Assembly: GCA_949152475.1 (NCBI GenBank) | Contig: OX424561.1 | Location: 29,444,481-29,508,480, forward strand | DNA: 64,000 nt | Direction: 5' to 3' | Source of the DNA: Terebella lapidaria | Taxonomy: Eukaryota; Annelida; Polychaeta; Terebellida; Terebellidae | The notes under the pieces: model-generated | The model's database searches: none | What the model saw: the letters and a program-made list of their open reading frames with translations, nothing else | What the model was told of the DNA's origin: nothing | Translations under genes and position numbers: made by a program | In this document: in pieces, positions 11,072 to 22,100 of the stretch | How the letters are laid out: the number at the start of each line of letters is the position of its first letter | Position numbering within the stretch: the stretch's first letter is position 1

Positions 11072-14000
11072 TTATAGCTTAGCAGATCGAAGCAGTTCAT
11101 TGTCAGCGACATTAGTTTTAGCATCCAGCGAGGTATTCTGCAACATTGTACCATCATCCCCACTTCGCTTCTTCAGGCGTTCAGGACTGTCCACGAAATC
11201 AAACACCACATAGTACAGCAGCGTAGCTAGAGCGCTGCCACTGAGGGGCCCGACCCAATAGATCCAATGGTGATCCCAAAGGCTCCTCGCTACGGCCGGA
11301 CCCAGCGTCCTAGCTGGGTTCATGCTTCCGCCCGTCGAGTTAAACCCACAGGAGACCCCGATGAACACCGCCATCCCGATGATCAACGTAGGCATGTATA
11401 TGTTCCCCTTTCTCGCTAAATTAGTCGCGCCGTGTACGGTCAAAACAAGGATGAACGTCAGCCAGACCTCGATGAGGACTCCCTGATGGACCTCGACGTC
11501 TGGGTGCAGGACCGTCGCGGCGAGAGTGCCCGACAGGTTCCGAGGCGTGACGTAGTCCACGAAAGCGGCACCGGCTACGCCCGCGGCACACTGTATGCCC
11601 GTGTACACGACGGCACGCAGTACCGTGATGTTCCCCAGGAGCATCATCGAGAAACTGACCGCTGGGTTCATGTGAGCGCCGCCGAAGTCACCTAGAGTCC
11701 AAGCCGTGGCTCCCACCACAGACATCATGCCCAGGGCTACCTGGAGGGAATAAAGTGAATTTGTAATGTATAAAAATAGCAACAACAAAAACAAAACGAC
11801 GAGAAAATTTTTCAAAATCAGAATGTACACCCATAATAATTTTCTAACTTGTGTACGTGAGGTAATTACTCAAATAACGGTTTATTAAAATTATTATAGT
11901 ATTAAAATTATTTTTACAAAAATAGTTTCCTAACAATAGAGCACAGTGCAAGGAAGATTTTCGGCCAATTAGACGCCACGGCCGCAGAGTGCGGGCAGGA
12001 CGATCTGTACGGACCTCAGTATAGTTGCCCGGCATTTTTACATGTATGTACAACCCCACCAATATCGTCACTGCCCCAGGTTGCGGGCAGGACGCTCTGT
12101 ACGGATATCAGTTATAGTTGCTATGGTTAGTCCACGAAATGTACGACCCCATCCATGTCCTCTCGACCTCTGGGTGCTGGCAGGGCGTCCTGTACCTACA
12201 TCAGTATAGTTGCTATGGTTACCTGTACAACCATACAGGTTACCAGTATGACCCCACCCATGTCGTCACGACCTCAGGGTGCTGGCAGGGCGCTCTGTAC
12301 CTACATCAGTATAGTTGCTATGGTTACCTGTACGACCCCATCCATGTCCTCTCGACCTCAGGGTGCGGGCAGGGCGCCCTGTACCTACATCAGTATAGTT
12401 GCTATGGTTACCTGTACAACCCCATCCATGTCCTCTCGACCCCAGGGTGCTGGCAGGGCGCCCTGTACCTACATCAGTATAGTTGCTATGGTTACCTGTA
12501 CGACCCCATCCATGTCCTCTCGACCTCGGGGTGCTGGCAGGGCGCTCTGTACCTACATCAGTATAGTTGCTATGGTTACCTGTACAACCTCATCCATGTC
12601 CTCTCGACCCCAGGGTGCGGGCAGGACGCTCTGTACGGATATCAGTATAGCTGCTATGGTTACCTGTACAACCCCATCCATGTCCTCTCGACCCCAGGGT
12701 GCTGGCGGGGCGTCCTGTACCTACATCAGTATAGTTGCTATGGTTACCTGTACGACCCCACCCGTTTCATCATTACCCCAGGGTGCTGGCAGGGCGTCCT
12801 GTACTTACACCAGTATAGTTGCTATGGTTACCTGTACGACCCCACCCGTTTCATCATGACCCCAGGGTGCGGGCAGGGTGCTCTATACAAACATCAGTAT
12901 AGTTGCTATGGTTACCTGTACGACCCCACCCATGTCGTCACGGCCCCAGTGTGCGGGCAGGGCGCTCTGTACGGACATCAGTATAGTTGCTATGGTTACC
13001 TGTATGATCCCACCCATGTCGTCACGGCCCCAGTGTGCGGGCAGGGCGCTCTGTACCTACATCAGTATAGTTGCTATGGTTACCTGTACGACCCCACCCG
13101 TTTCATCACGACCCCAGGGTGCGGGCAGGGTGCTCTGTACGGACATCAGTATAGTTGCTATTGTTACCTGTACGACCCCACCCGTTTCATCAAGACCCCA
13201 GGGTGCGGGCAGGGTGCTCTGTACGGACATCAGTATAGTTGCTATGGTTACCTGTACGACCCCACCCGTTTCATCACTACCCCAGGGTGCGGGCAGGGTG
13301 CTCTGTACGGACATCAGTATAGTTGCTATTGTTACCTGTACGACCCCACCCGTTTCATCATGACCTCAGTGTGCTGGCAGGGCGCTCTGTACGGACATCA
13401 GTATAGTTGCTATGGTTACCTGTACGACCCCACCCATGTCGTCACGGCCCCAGTGTGCGGGCAGGGCGCTCTGTACCTACATCAGTATAGTTGCTATGGT
13501 TACCTGTACGGCCCCACCCGTTTCATCATGACCTCAGTGTGCTGGCAGGGCGCTCTGTACGGACATCAGTATAGTTGCTATGGTTACCTGTATGACCCCA
13601 CCCATGTCGTCACGGCCCCAGTGTGCGGGCAGTGCGCTCTGTACCCACCTCAGTATAGTTGCTATGGTTACCTGTACGACCCCACCCGTTTCATCACGAC
13701 CCCAGGGTGCGGGCAGGGTGCTCTATACAAACATCATTATAGTTGCTATTGTTACCTGTACGACCCCACCCATGTCGTCAAGGCCCCAGTGTGCGGGCAG
13801 GGCGCTCTGTACCTACATCAGTATAGTTGCTATGGTTACCTGTACGACCCCACCCGTTTCATCACGACCACAGGGTGCGGGCAGGGTGCTCTATACAAAC
13901 ATCAGTATAGTTGCTATTGTTACCTGTACGACCCCACCCATGTCGTCACGGCCCCAGGGTGCGGGCAAGGCGCCCTGTACCTATATCAGTATAGTTGCTA

Positions 14001-14343
14001 TGGTTACCTGTACGACCCCACCCATGTCGTCACGGCCCCAGGGTGTGGGCAGGGCGCCCTGTACCTACATCAGTATAGTTGCTATGGTTACCTGTACGAC
14101 CCCACCCATGTCGTCACGGCCCCAGGGTGCGGGCAGGGCGCTCTGTACCTACATCAGTATAGTTGCTATGGTTACCTGTACGACACCACCCATGTCGTCA
14201 CGGCCCCAGGGTGCGGGCAGGGCACTCTGCACGGACATGAGGATGAACATAGCCGTGAACTCTGCCAGACAGTCCCTGTAGAACGCTGCGGTACGCCACT
14301 CTGTACGCAACGTATCCTTGTACTGTTTCCATGACATCGGCAT
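11072..14343 (-). CDS. Classical aquaporin, two exons
   Basis: Exon 1 is 14343-14176 (56 codons, junction GTACAG|GTAACC) and exon 2 is 11740-11072 (acceptor CCCTCCAG). Both are phase 0 and give 278 aa. This is an MIP-family channel of six membrane helices. TM1 begins in exon 1 (FYRDCLAEFTAMFILM). The first half-helix is GGAHMNPAVS, the second GGSMNPARTLGPAV, followed by the typical HHWIYWVGPL of TM6. The joint VVQ|VALGMM restores the usual TM2 start. It resembles AQP4/AQP1-type channels. By alignment with AQP1 the selectivity-filter positions read Met, Val, Gly, Arg instead of Phe, His, Cys, Arg, so it is probably not a strict water channel; substrate unknown. The tail ends LRSAKL. The intron (11741-14175) is mostly tandem copies of the exon 1 end. 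No AATAAA was seen close downstream. Confidence 0.88.
11990..14230 (-). repeat. 84-bp exon-intron-junction minisatellite inside the aquaporin gene
   Basis: About 26 head-to-tail units of 84 bp fill the aquaporin intron. Twenty-four are well preserved and the two most distal (about 11990-12125) are decayed. Read on the minus strand, a unit equals exon 1 codons 36-56 (MSVQSALPAPWG...GGVVQ) plus the first 21 intron bases (GTAACCATAGCAACTATACTG). The exon copy itself is 14176-14238. Nearly every unit retains CAG|GTAAC, a usable-looking 5' splice site. Several unit types alternate (plus-strand CATGTCGTC versus CGTTTCATC variants), giving two-unit higher-order blocks. The three units next to the exon are the most exon-like. 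The period is a multiple of three, so long open frames appear on both strands; these are by-products. Confidence 0.95.
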
Positions 14344-15006
14344 ATTTATTTTTTAGTTTTTTTTTATAATACAAAATTTCCTATGTATAGCTTAGTAGTG
14401 TACTCCTGGTATAAGTCTAGATAGTTTTATCGATTCATATGGACGTTTTATTCAACACGTGTATTCTTTTGTCGTATTTTGTTATTTTTTTCATCGAACA
14501 TCAAAACAATCCGTATTGTAACTTGATATGACTTTCCAGGTTATATGAGTTACATTGCTTAGTGCAAAACGGAGTTATCTTCGCAACAAATTGGAAGAAC
14601 GCTGTATGCCATTGAGCGATAACTTGTGAGATAATCCGGTATAAATATGCTATAATGCAATACGATACAGGCCTAGAAGACAAAAATAGCTATGGGGGTA
14701 ACTATGCCTTGTTATCGCCTGTAAATGCATTAATAACAGATGGTATCATCTCAAATGATTATTATCGTCTTGTTGCCATGTCCTTGGCATTGCTCGTTCA
14801 CGAAAATCCGTGATAAAATGTCCAAAGTATCGTTCTCAAAATATTCATATGTATCCATGTTTATATATACATTATGTTATATTTATGGACATAGTTATTA
14901 CCATTACAACGAGTGATAGAGGTATCATCATCAAATCAATATAATATCTCATTATTCAATATTTTACCTCCAATAATATAATATTTTATAACTTACGTGT
15001 CTTTAC
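14344..15006. other. Aquaporin 5' flank
   Basis: AT-rich sequence upstream of the aquaporin start. It should contain the promoter, but I see no clear TATA or CCAAT box in the right place and no other gene. Confidence 0.4.
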
Positions 15007-15008
15007 TA

Positions 15009-15161
15009 CGGAGCCCCTGAGGTGACATACCGAAAATATTCATTAATTCGTGCGCACGGTTTACCAATTCGTGGCCACGGTTTACTAATTCGTGCGCACG
15101 GTTTACTAATTCGTGCGCACGGATTAATAAATATATCTGGTATGTAACCTCAGGGGCTCCG
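15009..15161. mobile_element. 153-bp MITE with TA target duplication and internal palindromic 21-mers
   Basis: Terminal inverted repeats of 23 bp begin CGGAGCCCCTGAGGT and end with the complement, with one mismatch. They are flanked by TA on both sides (15007-15008 and 15162-15163), as in Tc1/mariner-type MITEs. The interior is four tandem units of about 21 bp, each with a perfect 10-bp palindrome (CGTGCGCACG three times, CGTGGCCACG once). No coding capacity. Confidence 0.85.
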
Positions 15162-15163
15162 TA

Positions 15164-18056
15164 CTTATCCATTTGTCAAATACAAAAAAATTAAATGAAA
15201 ACGTATATTTCTACATTTTACTAACACCATATCCAAATATATATATTATTGGTAAATTGCAATAAATTTTTATTCTCACTTTTACGAATTACTTTTTAGA
15301 TGCAGGAAAAATCGCTCTTTCCATCATAGACCAAACTTGCAATCTTTTGTGTCGAATTGCATGTCATCTCAATATTTCCACACAATACTTCATTCAAGTC
15401 GAGCACCTTTCACGATAATTTTCACTGGATACTCTTTTTGTAAGCGCAATGATATGTGAGTGCGACGGTTCGTTGTGTCGTCTGCCGAGAAGCATGTCGT
15501 CTGCGTTTCGTGTCACTATGGTTACGTCACGGCAAACGATGGGGGAGTGTCATCCTCAATCAGTTATGATGTCCGGGGTCGGGTTGAACGGGTGGGCGGC
15601 AATTCGGGGGAAGAGGGCACTATCCCTTGTGCGCATCGAAGTGGCATACGGTTAAACGGTAGGTGGTAATATTGACACTTGCTTTGAGTTATAAAAAGTG
15701 AAAGGGACGTAAGATGAAGCAGATAACTGAAATTATAAGGCTATTTAATACATGAATCGCCACGAGCGTATAACCAACATCATGTCGCGTGCTGTATATC
15801 TGACACCTCGTTCTATCGGGGAACTGATTTTATATATCGTTAGAACTTCTACCAGGAACAATAACGCATTTTTTATAGAAATCAAATTCATCATCAAGAT
15901 ACAACATAATTTCACGTCACTTTTAGGATCTATGTAAATATGATTAATATATATATCCCGGTATTCAAAAGTGAGAGAAACGTTTTTGAAAAATATTTCT
16001 TTCAACATTACAAAAATTATAACAGAATTTGAGAATGTATGACATCTATGATAATTCTGAAAGTGTTAATAGTGTTGATATAAAAACGTGTTTGAAATGT
16101 ATTTCTTCCAACATTACAAAAAATGTAACAGAATTTGAAAATATTTGTGACATTCGTGATGATTTTGGAAGTATCAATATCACAATATTCTGTATAAGAT
16201 TACCCAGAAGAAATTTGTTGGGCACTTTATCTGTTTATAAAACATATTAATCTCCGTGACAAGTTACCCAAACTTTTCCAACGAAGTGCGACTAAACTTT
16301 GGACACTTCGCTGGGGGACGTCTGGGGACGTTATTCACGTTAAACGAATTAACCCCTTTACTTGTTATACAGTGTAGGTATTTTTGTTATGCAGACGACA
16401 TATATCGCGAGGTGTTTGTGCCATGGAGTGTCCCCAAGCTGTTTTTCCAATTAAAAGTTGAGGATGATAAAAGGCAAGAATATAAAGGATGTTGAGGGCA
16501 AAAAAAAGGCAAACACAACAAACCGTCATAAATTCGACCCATGTTTCCCTTTTTGGCCGCTCCTTACAACCATTTTTTTTTCTCTAAAATTATACCCCCC
16601 CCCCCCCCCCCTGCACCCCATACTATAATAGCTAGTGCTACACTGAAATGAGACATAGTTCGTCTGCCGTTGTTGTCTTTTCTCAGTCGCTCCCAAACGT
16701 GTGCTGCTGTCCCCCGTTGCGTATATACCCGCAGCCGTTTTGCCCACAAGTCGCCATTAACATTTGCATATCACCACGGTGCTACAAAGTAACGTGGTGA
16801 CGTTTTTCTTTGATAATTCCCCCTTCCATTGCGGCGATGCATAATTGAATTACCGCGGTTCTTTTTGGGCGGGAAAGGCAGACGACGATGTTGATGGCGC
16901 GCAGTACTCTTCGAAATAGCAGGGGGAGGGGGGGGGGGGGGACTTTGCCGACGGAGTGGGGAGTGAGGGAAGGTTGGTTGTTTCCCGGGGCTTTCTGGAT
17001 CAGTGGTTCAGTCGGGAGGGACTTGAAAGCTTCTGGACTCTTTATACGCTAATCTCATTAGTGACCGCGCAAGCCTCATGTGGACAACGGTTCGCTCTTC
17101 TTCTCCGCCGAAAAGATGACAGGCTACTGGGAGAATGTCACTTCAACTGGCAGGGACACGAATTCATATGGCCATATAATTAGTCAACTCCATCGTTGCC
17201 TCTGATGGCCCCTGAAGACCGTCTGACTCGGTGAAGTTCATCGTACGAGGCTGATTCTTGTGGGAGCATTTAAAAGAAAATAACTATAATAAGTATTTTT
17301 TGGCATAAAATAAATTTTCATTTAAAAAAATCATCAAGTCAAAACAATCTTGCTCGTTAACTTTCAAACTTTATGTTGTATTTTTTCCCCTGTTCTCGAG
17401 CTATATCTGCATGAATAACAACTTTTCACTATGTATTTTTCTCCTGTCCGACATATAGAATGTTAGCTTTTACACTACATCATAATGATAGTCCAGGCTC
17501 AGAACTTTACATCAAGGACAAACATTTTCGGATAAGGTCTGGAAGATATATGCCAAGAAAAACAAATGTCACATGTCAAAACAATACAAATATTATAGAT
17601 TTGCACAATATCTCATAATGGTATTGAAAAAGCTTCATGAAAAGAAAAGAACCCCGAATATATCTGAATATCGAATCATTGGCTTTTTATGTGATTTTTT
17701 TTAGTATCTACATGTACCAGGTAGTAAATTCAATAAAATACACAAATTTTGATATTTGACCAAAATGTGATTATGTATATACCGTACTATTCCAATTTTG
17801 CGCAAATTTTCTGATAAAATCGTTTCCATATTCTGAAATATGTTAGTCGGGTTTATGACAATTCAGCCCATTGTTTTGTACACCTTGGGCCATTCCTTTT
17901 GGTACGTCACTGCAAATCAACGGGACGTATTTATGATGTCGTATCGGTACTTTATCATGAGGCATATGCCAGCCAATTGATTCTGTGAGCATCACTCAAA
18001 ATATGACATTTACAATGCTGGAATAAACACAAAATACGACGTTTCGAAAGTTATTT
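15164..18056. other. Spacer between homeobox gene 3' end and MITE
   Basis: Mostly AT-rich. A moderately GC-rich block at 15440-15660 is open in several frames on both strands, and another lies at 16800-17180. Neither shows splice sites or a recognisable protein. Homopolymer C (about 16597-16611) and G (about 16921-16940) runs are present. A perfect paired-class homeodomain dimer site lies at 16842. A gene is not supported. Confidence 0.45.
16842..16852. promoter_or_regulatory. P3 homeodomain dimer site TAATTGAATTA
   Basis: This is a perfect TAAT-N3-ATTA palindrome. It is the preferred dimer site of Q50 paired-class homeodomains, including Prop1-type proteins (established knowledge). It lies 2.3 kb beyond the stop of the Prop1-like gene and 2.5 kb upstream of the aquaporin start. 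A role in either gene is inference. Confidence 0.4.
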
Positions 18057-19116
18057 TCATTTTATTTCTTTGACTGAAGACGGACATTCCACTTTATAAT
18101 AAATACAGATACACAACGAACGAAACAGCACCTTTATACATCAACAACAAAATAAAGTGTATAAAGAGCTACCTTCAACAATAATTCATGTATTATTTTG
18201 ATTTGCAATTTTTCATCAAGACATTCAGTAATTTGCCATTCTAATAATAATACTTTAAGCCATTTATCATATTAAGTATGTTACATTTTGAACGTTATAA
18301 ATTATGGAGATTTTTTCACCACAGAATGGAATGTGAGTTTCGTTCTGACTAGAATTCACATATACATGTAATTAAAAATACATTTGTTTTCAATAAATGA
18401 TCGACATATAGAAGTGATCGACATATATCACTTCATACCCTGTTGGACTAGTTTATTTTCCCCCACTTTGCAGCAGTTTAAATTAAATAAATACGGTAAA
18501 AATTGGAAAATAAATTATAACGGACAATATACTGGGACAACACTCAGTAATCATCTCTACATACACCGACAGTCACCCGACTTTCTACAAATGCATCATT
18601 CTCAATCTTTCTCCACAATATATTTGTAGTTGCGTACAAACGCACCACTATTTGTACACATCATAAAAGTTGAACGACGTTCCATGTATATATACAAAAT
18701 ATACAACGGTAAGTACATATAGTCTATTTTTTTAACCCAAGAATTCAGAACTCAGAAAATCAGAATTTCCCATCTCTGAAATTCTACCTTTGTTCCCCCC
18801 TCTTCTGTTTTTTCCAAGCGTACACAAAGTTCATACGAATGTCGCACGGGAATTTGCGGGGAATAAATACACCAGAAGCCTACTCCCGTTGCTTTCTTCA
18901 TTGTTCGCTGTTTAATGTCTATTTTTGAGGTACGAGGCAACACCACTATAAACCAGTGATCGTTTTTTCCTTCAAGAAATACACTCGGTCTGCCCAACAT
19001 GCACCGCAGTATTCCCGGTACATGTACTGAAGTTTGTGCTCAGTGCACGCGCACCTAAATGTCCAGTGCACGCGTACTCGCGTTTAGTGCACATGTACTC
19101 GGCGTCGAGCACGTGT
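18057..19116 (-). other. Likely 3' UTR of the Prop1-like gene
   Basis: AT-rich sequence follows the stop at 19117-19119. AATAAA hexamers on the minus strand occur near 18452 and 18058 and are candidate ends. Just after the stop (about 19025-19110) are short CpG-rich imperfect repeats built on AGTGCACGCG. The ORF at 18752-19000 (-) has no recognisable domain and is probably not coding. Confidence 0.4.
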
Positions 19117-22100
19117 TTATGCTTGGTACTGTAGCACGGAGTTTGACAGTCCGGGATGTGTGTTGTTCATACGTAAGGCTGTTAAACTTTTGTTGTACCA
19201 GTCGTCTTCGTGTGTGTCCTAGAAAAGAAGAAAACGAAAAAAAAATATTTATTTTGAAATTTATGTACGTATATTTCTTGAACGACACAATAACATAAGT
19301 GAAACAATAACAAAGTATCGTGAGCTTAAACTTTTTTCCGCACTCTTATCGAAATTTATATGACCTAAATCAGTTCCAAATGCTTTTATGAATGGAAAAA
19401 CATAGTTTTCATAATAATACCCGGAAAATTACCTCGCGAGTAAAATTTAAAATTCCTATGACACAAGACGATTATTCAAAAGCTAATACGTACCAGGTTG
19501 ACGTTGTAGTCTGACGTCATAGGCAGTCTCTGCATCTGGTTCGTCATGCCGCCCATGTTCGGGATATTAGAACTGGACATCGAACTCATCGATCCCGGCA
19601 TTCCCGAGAACTGCGCCATCGAGGGGTATCCGGAGTTCATCTGCGGATAGCGCGACATGGAGTTGACGGTGTTGTGGCTCGGGTAGGCGTACGCGCGGGT
19701 CGAGGACGGGTAGATGTTGCGCATCATGCCGTTACAGGCGGACGGGAGCACGGCTGGTGAGAGCGACTTGGCCAGTTGTTTCTCCTGCTTGCGGTACTTG
19801 GCGCGACGGTTTTGGAACCAGACCTGTGGGGTAAAAAAGTAATACATGATTAACAAGGCCTATTATAAACACGTGATGATAGAATTTTAGAAATTTATTT
19901 TAGCTTTTGGAAACATTATGAAGCGAGATTGTATCTCCATGGAAGTTTAATGTACAACATGTGTTTGGATTTATTTTGTGTGTGGGTATTTTCTCTTGTG
20001 TTTTGATTTTCAAAATTATATTTATCATTGAATTTCGTGAACTTAGTTGGTTTCCGGTGCAAATATATGTTAGGAAAAAAAACTAAAAACAAGAGAAATA
20101 TCTGTCGGAGACGTCGAAAAGAAATGGAAAGACATTGTCAAGAAAGCCCATCACGAACTACACACCCCGGAGCAACCCATCCGAAATAAGTGGCCAGATG
20201 ATCGGTAGAATCAGGCGCCATACGAGTGCTGTCAACAACCTTGTCCAAGGGCCCATCATTACAATAACCCCGCTGGCACCTTTTCAGATGGCCCCCTGCT
20301 GGGCGCGCGCTCGCAAAGTGACCCCTCTAGGCGTACAGTGGAAACGTGAGTGGCCGCCGGGGCGCGTGTTGCCATAGTGACGTATCACTGGGGTGAATTT
20401 GCGGCACGTGTGGCTCTTCACATCGAGCGCCGTTGTTTTTTGATGGATAGTGAAGATATGGCCACTTCAAGAAAAATTAGCTATTTTCCGATTTTTTTTC
20501 ATGGGTGGGGTGAAGTAGGTCTAGTGTTTGAAGATGTGATTCCGTTATTCAACAATTTTTGCAAGACATTTATTTTATCAACTAGAGAGTTTTGTTTATT
20601 TTTTTTGTTAGCATAAATAACAATACCTTCACTTATCATAAATAAGTGAGAGAAAATTGTTCTTGAAAAAAAAGTGAATCACAAGAATCGAAAATTTCCA
20701 CTTTGATTTCTCAATTTACATTGAGCATTGCACAATATTTTATCGCAATTTTTTTTGCCGCAAAAAAAAGCAAAGAAAGCACTGGCTGGTCCGCCAAAGA
20801 CACAAAGTAAAGTTACAATGGAAACGATCAGAATGAGACGTCTCAGGCTTTCATGAGGGAAAGTTCACCAGACATTATCCAATTTCCCCGCGTCCACTCT
20901 TCCATCTATGGGAGAACGGAACCGATTCGATGATAAACCTAAGACGCTTTTGTCTCTACTGGGCACTATACTTTTGACCAGTGGGGGAGGAAAAAGGCAC
21001 AGATGTCGTCCCCCTAACAGGCCTACTGTAGCTTTATCGTCTAGCTTGTTCCCAGCATTGTTCTAATGTTGTCCGCCTAATCAGGGATGAAATTATCTGG
21101 TTGAAATCCAATTTATGATGTGGTTATGATGACGTTACTTATTTCGCTGGGGTGGATTTTGCCTGTCTCCCGCAAGGGATAAGTCTCAGTGTCAAGGCCT
21201 ATGTGGACGGCTGGCATAAGGCGAATCGGTTACTGCCTTGCAATGGACAGTAAGCGATATTATACAGCAGTTATGGCATTGTCCGTGTCAGTTTCAAGTG
21301 AAAGTTATTCACGTTTGAATGCATTTCCCAAAAATAATCACCTGGTAAAAGGCATAAATAGTAATCAACTGTTGAGGAATTTACGAAATGTCACATTTCG
21401 AATACTGATAATATTTCCTGGTCCGAGACACGCGTGTACGCAGAAAAAATCCTGGTCAGTCATGTGAATGATCCATATTTTACTCTCCCGCAAAAAGGAC
21501 CACCTTCAGACCGAAATATGTTGCTGATCAGCGTGTTGGGCGTTCACCGTGGTCGAATTTATTGTGTACTTTGATTGGTCTATATGATGGCCTCCCTGCA
21601 TTGCTCTCGCTACCATTGCGTTTGCCCTAGCAACCTTCCCCAATGGACCCTAATTAGGTTTACCCTGGGACGACACAGGGACACGCTCTTTAAAATTCTG
21701 CGACATTCAATGGGCTGGCCTTTTTCCGCCACGCGAACGGGGAAAAAAGAAGGACGAGGAAAAATCGGGTCGGTATGGTTGGAATGGGACTCTAGTTGGT
21801 CTATTGACTGCAGTCTGCGGAGTCACCGGGAGTCTGTCATGAGATACTCGTGACTGTTGCTTAATTGATGAGCGAGGTGGCATGCCACAGACCTCGCCAC
21901 CGCGCGCAATTCGACATCAGATTTTGACCTTCTCAACGTAGGACAAGAGACAGGAATCAAACGACGAAAATCCAGCACAAAAAGAAACAATTCTCCAAAA
22001 TAGGGATTGTACCTAGCAGCTAGGATCGCCCCCGTCCCTGTACAACCAACACAACGCAGTAATATTTGGTGGGAGAATCCTGGGCCCAGCGAAGTCCTGA

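Noticed and set aside
11072-11083. C-terminal AKL of the aquaporin as a peroxisomal targeting signal
   Set aside because: It fits the tripeptide pattern, but the protein is a polytopic membrane channel and three residues are easily met by chance.
13057-13314. Minus-strand frame of repeated MSVQSTLPAPWG units as an expanded aquaporin repeat domain
   Set aside because: Most neighbouring units carry TAG after the ATG on this strand, and the exon 1 donor precedes the array. The units are intronic.
12118-14334. 738-codon open frame on the plus strand with Tyr/Cys-rich repeats
   Set aside because: It is the antisense reading of the 84-bp minisatellite. The period is a multiple of three, so a frame without stops stays open. 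The opposite strand at its end is the true aquaporin exon 1.
15445-15669. ORFs in the GC-rich block as a missing homeobox exon or small gene
   Set aside because: No splice acceptor in the needed frame. The real last exon was found at 19117-19218.
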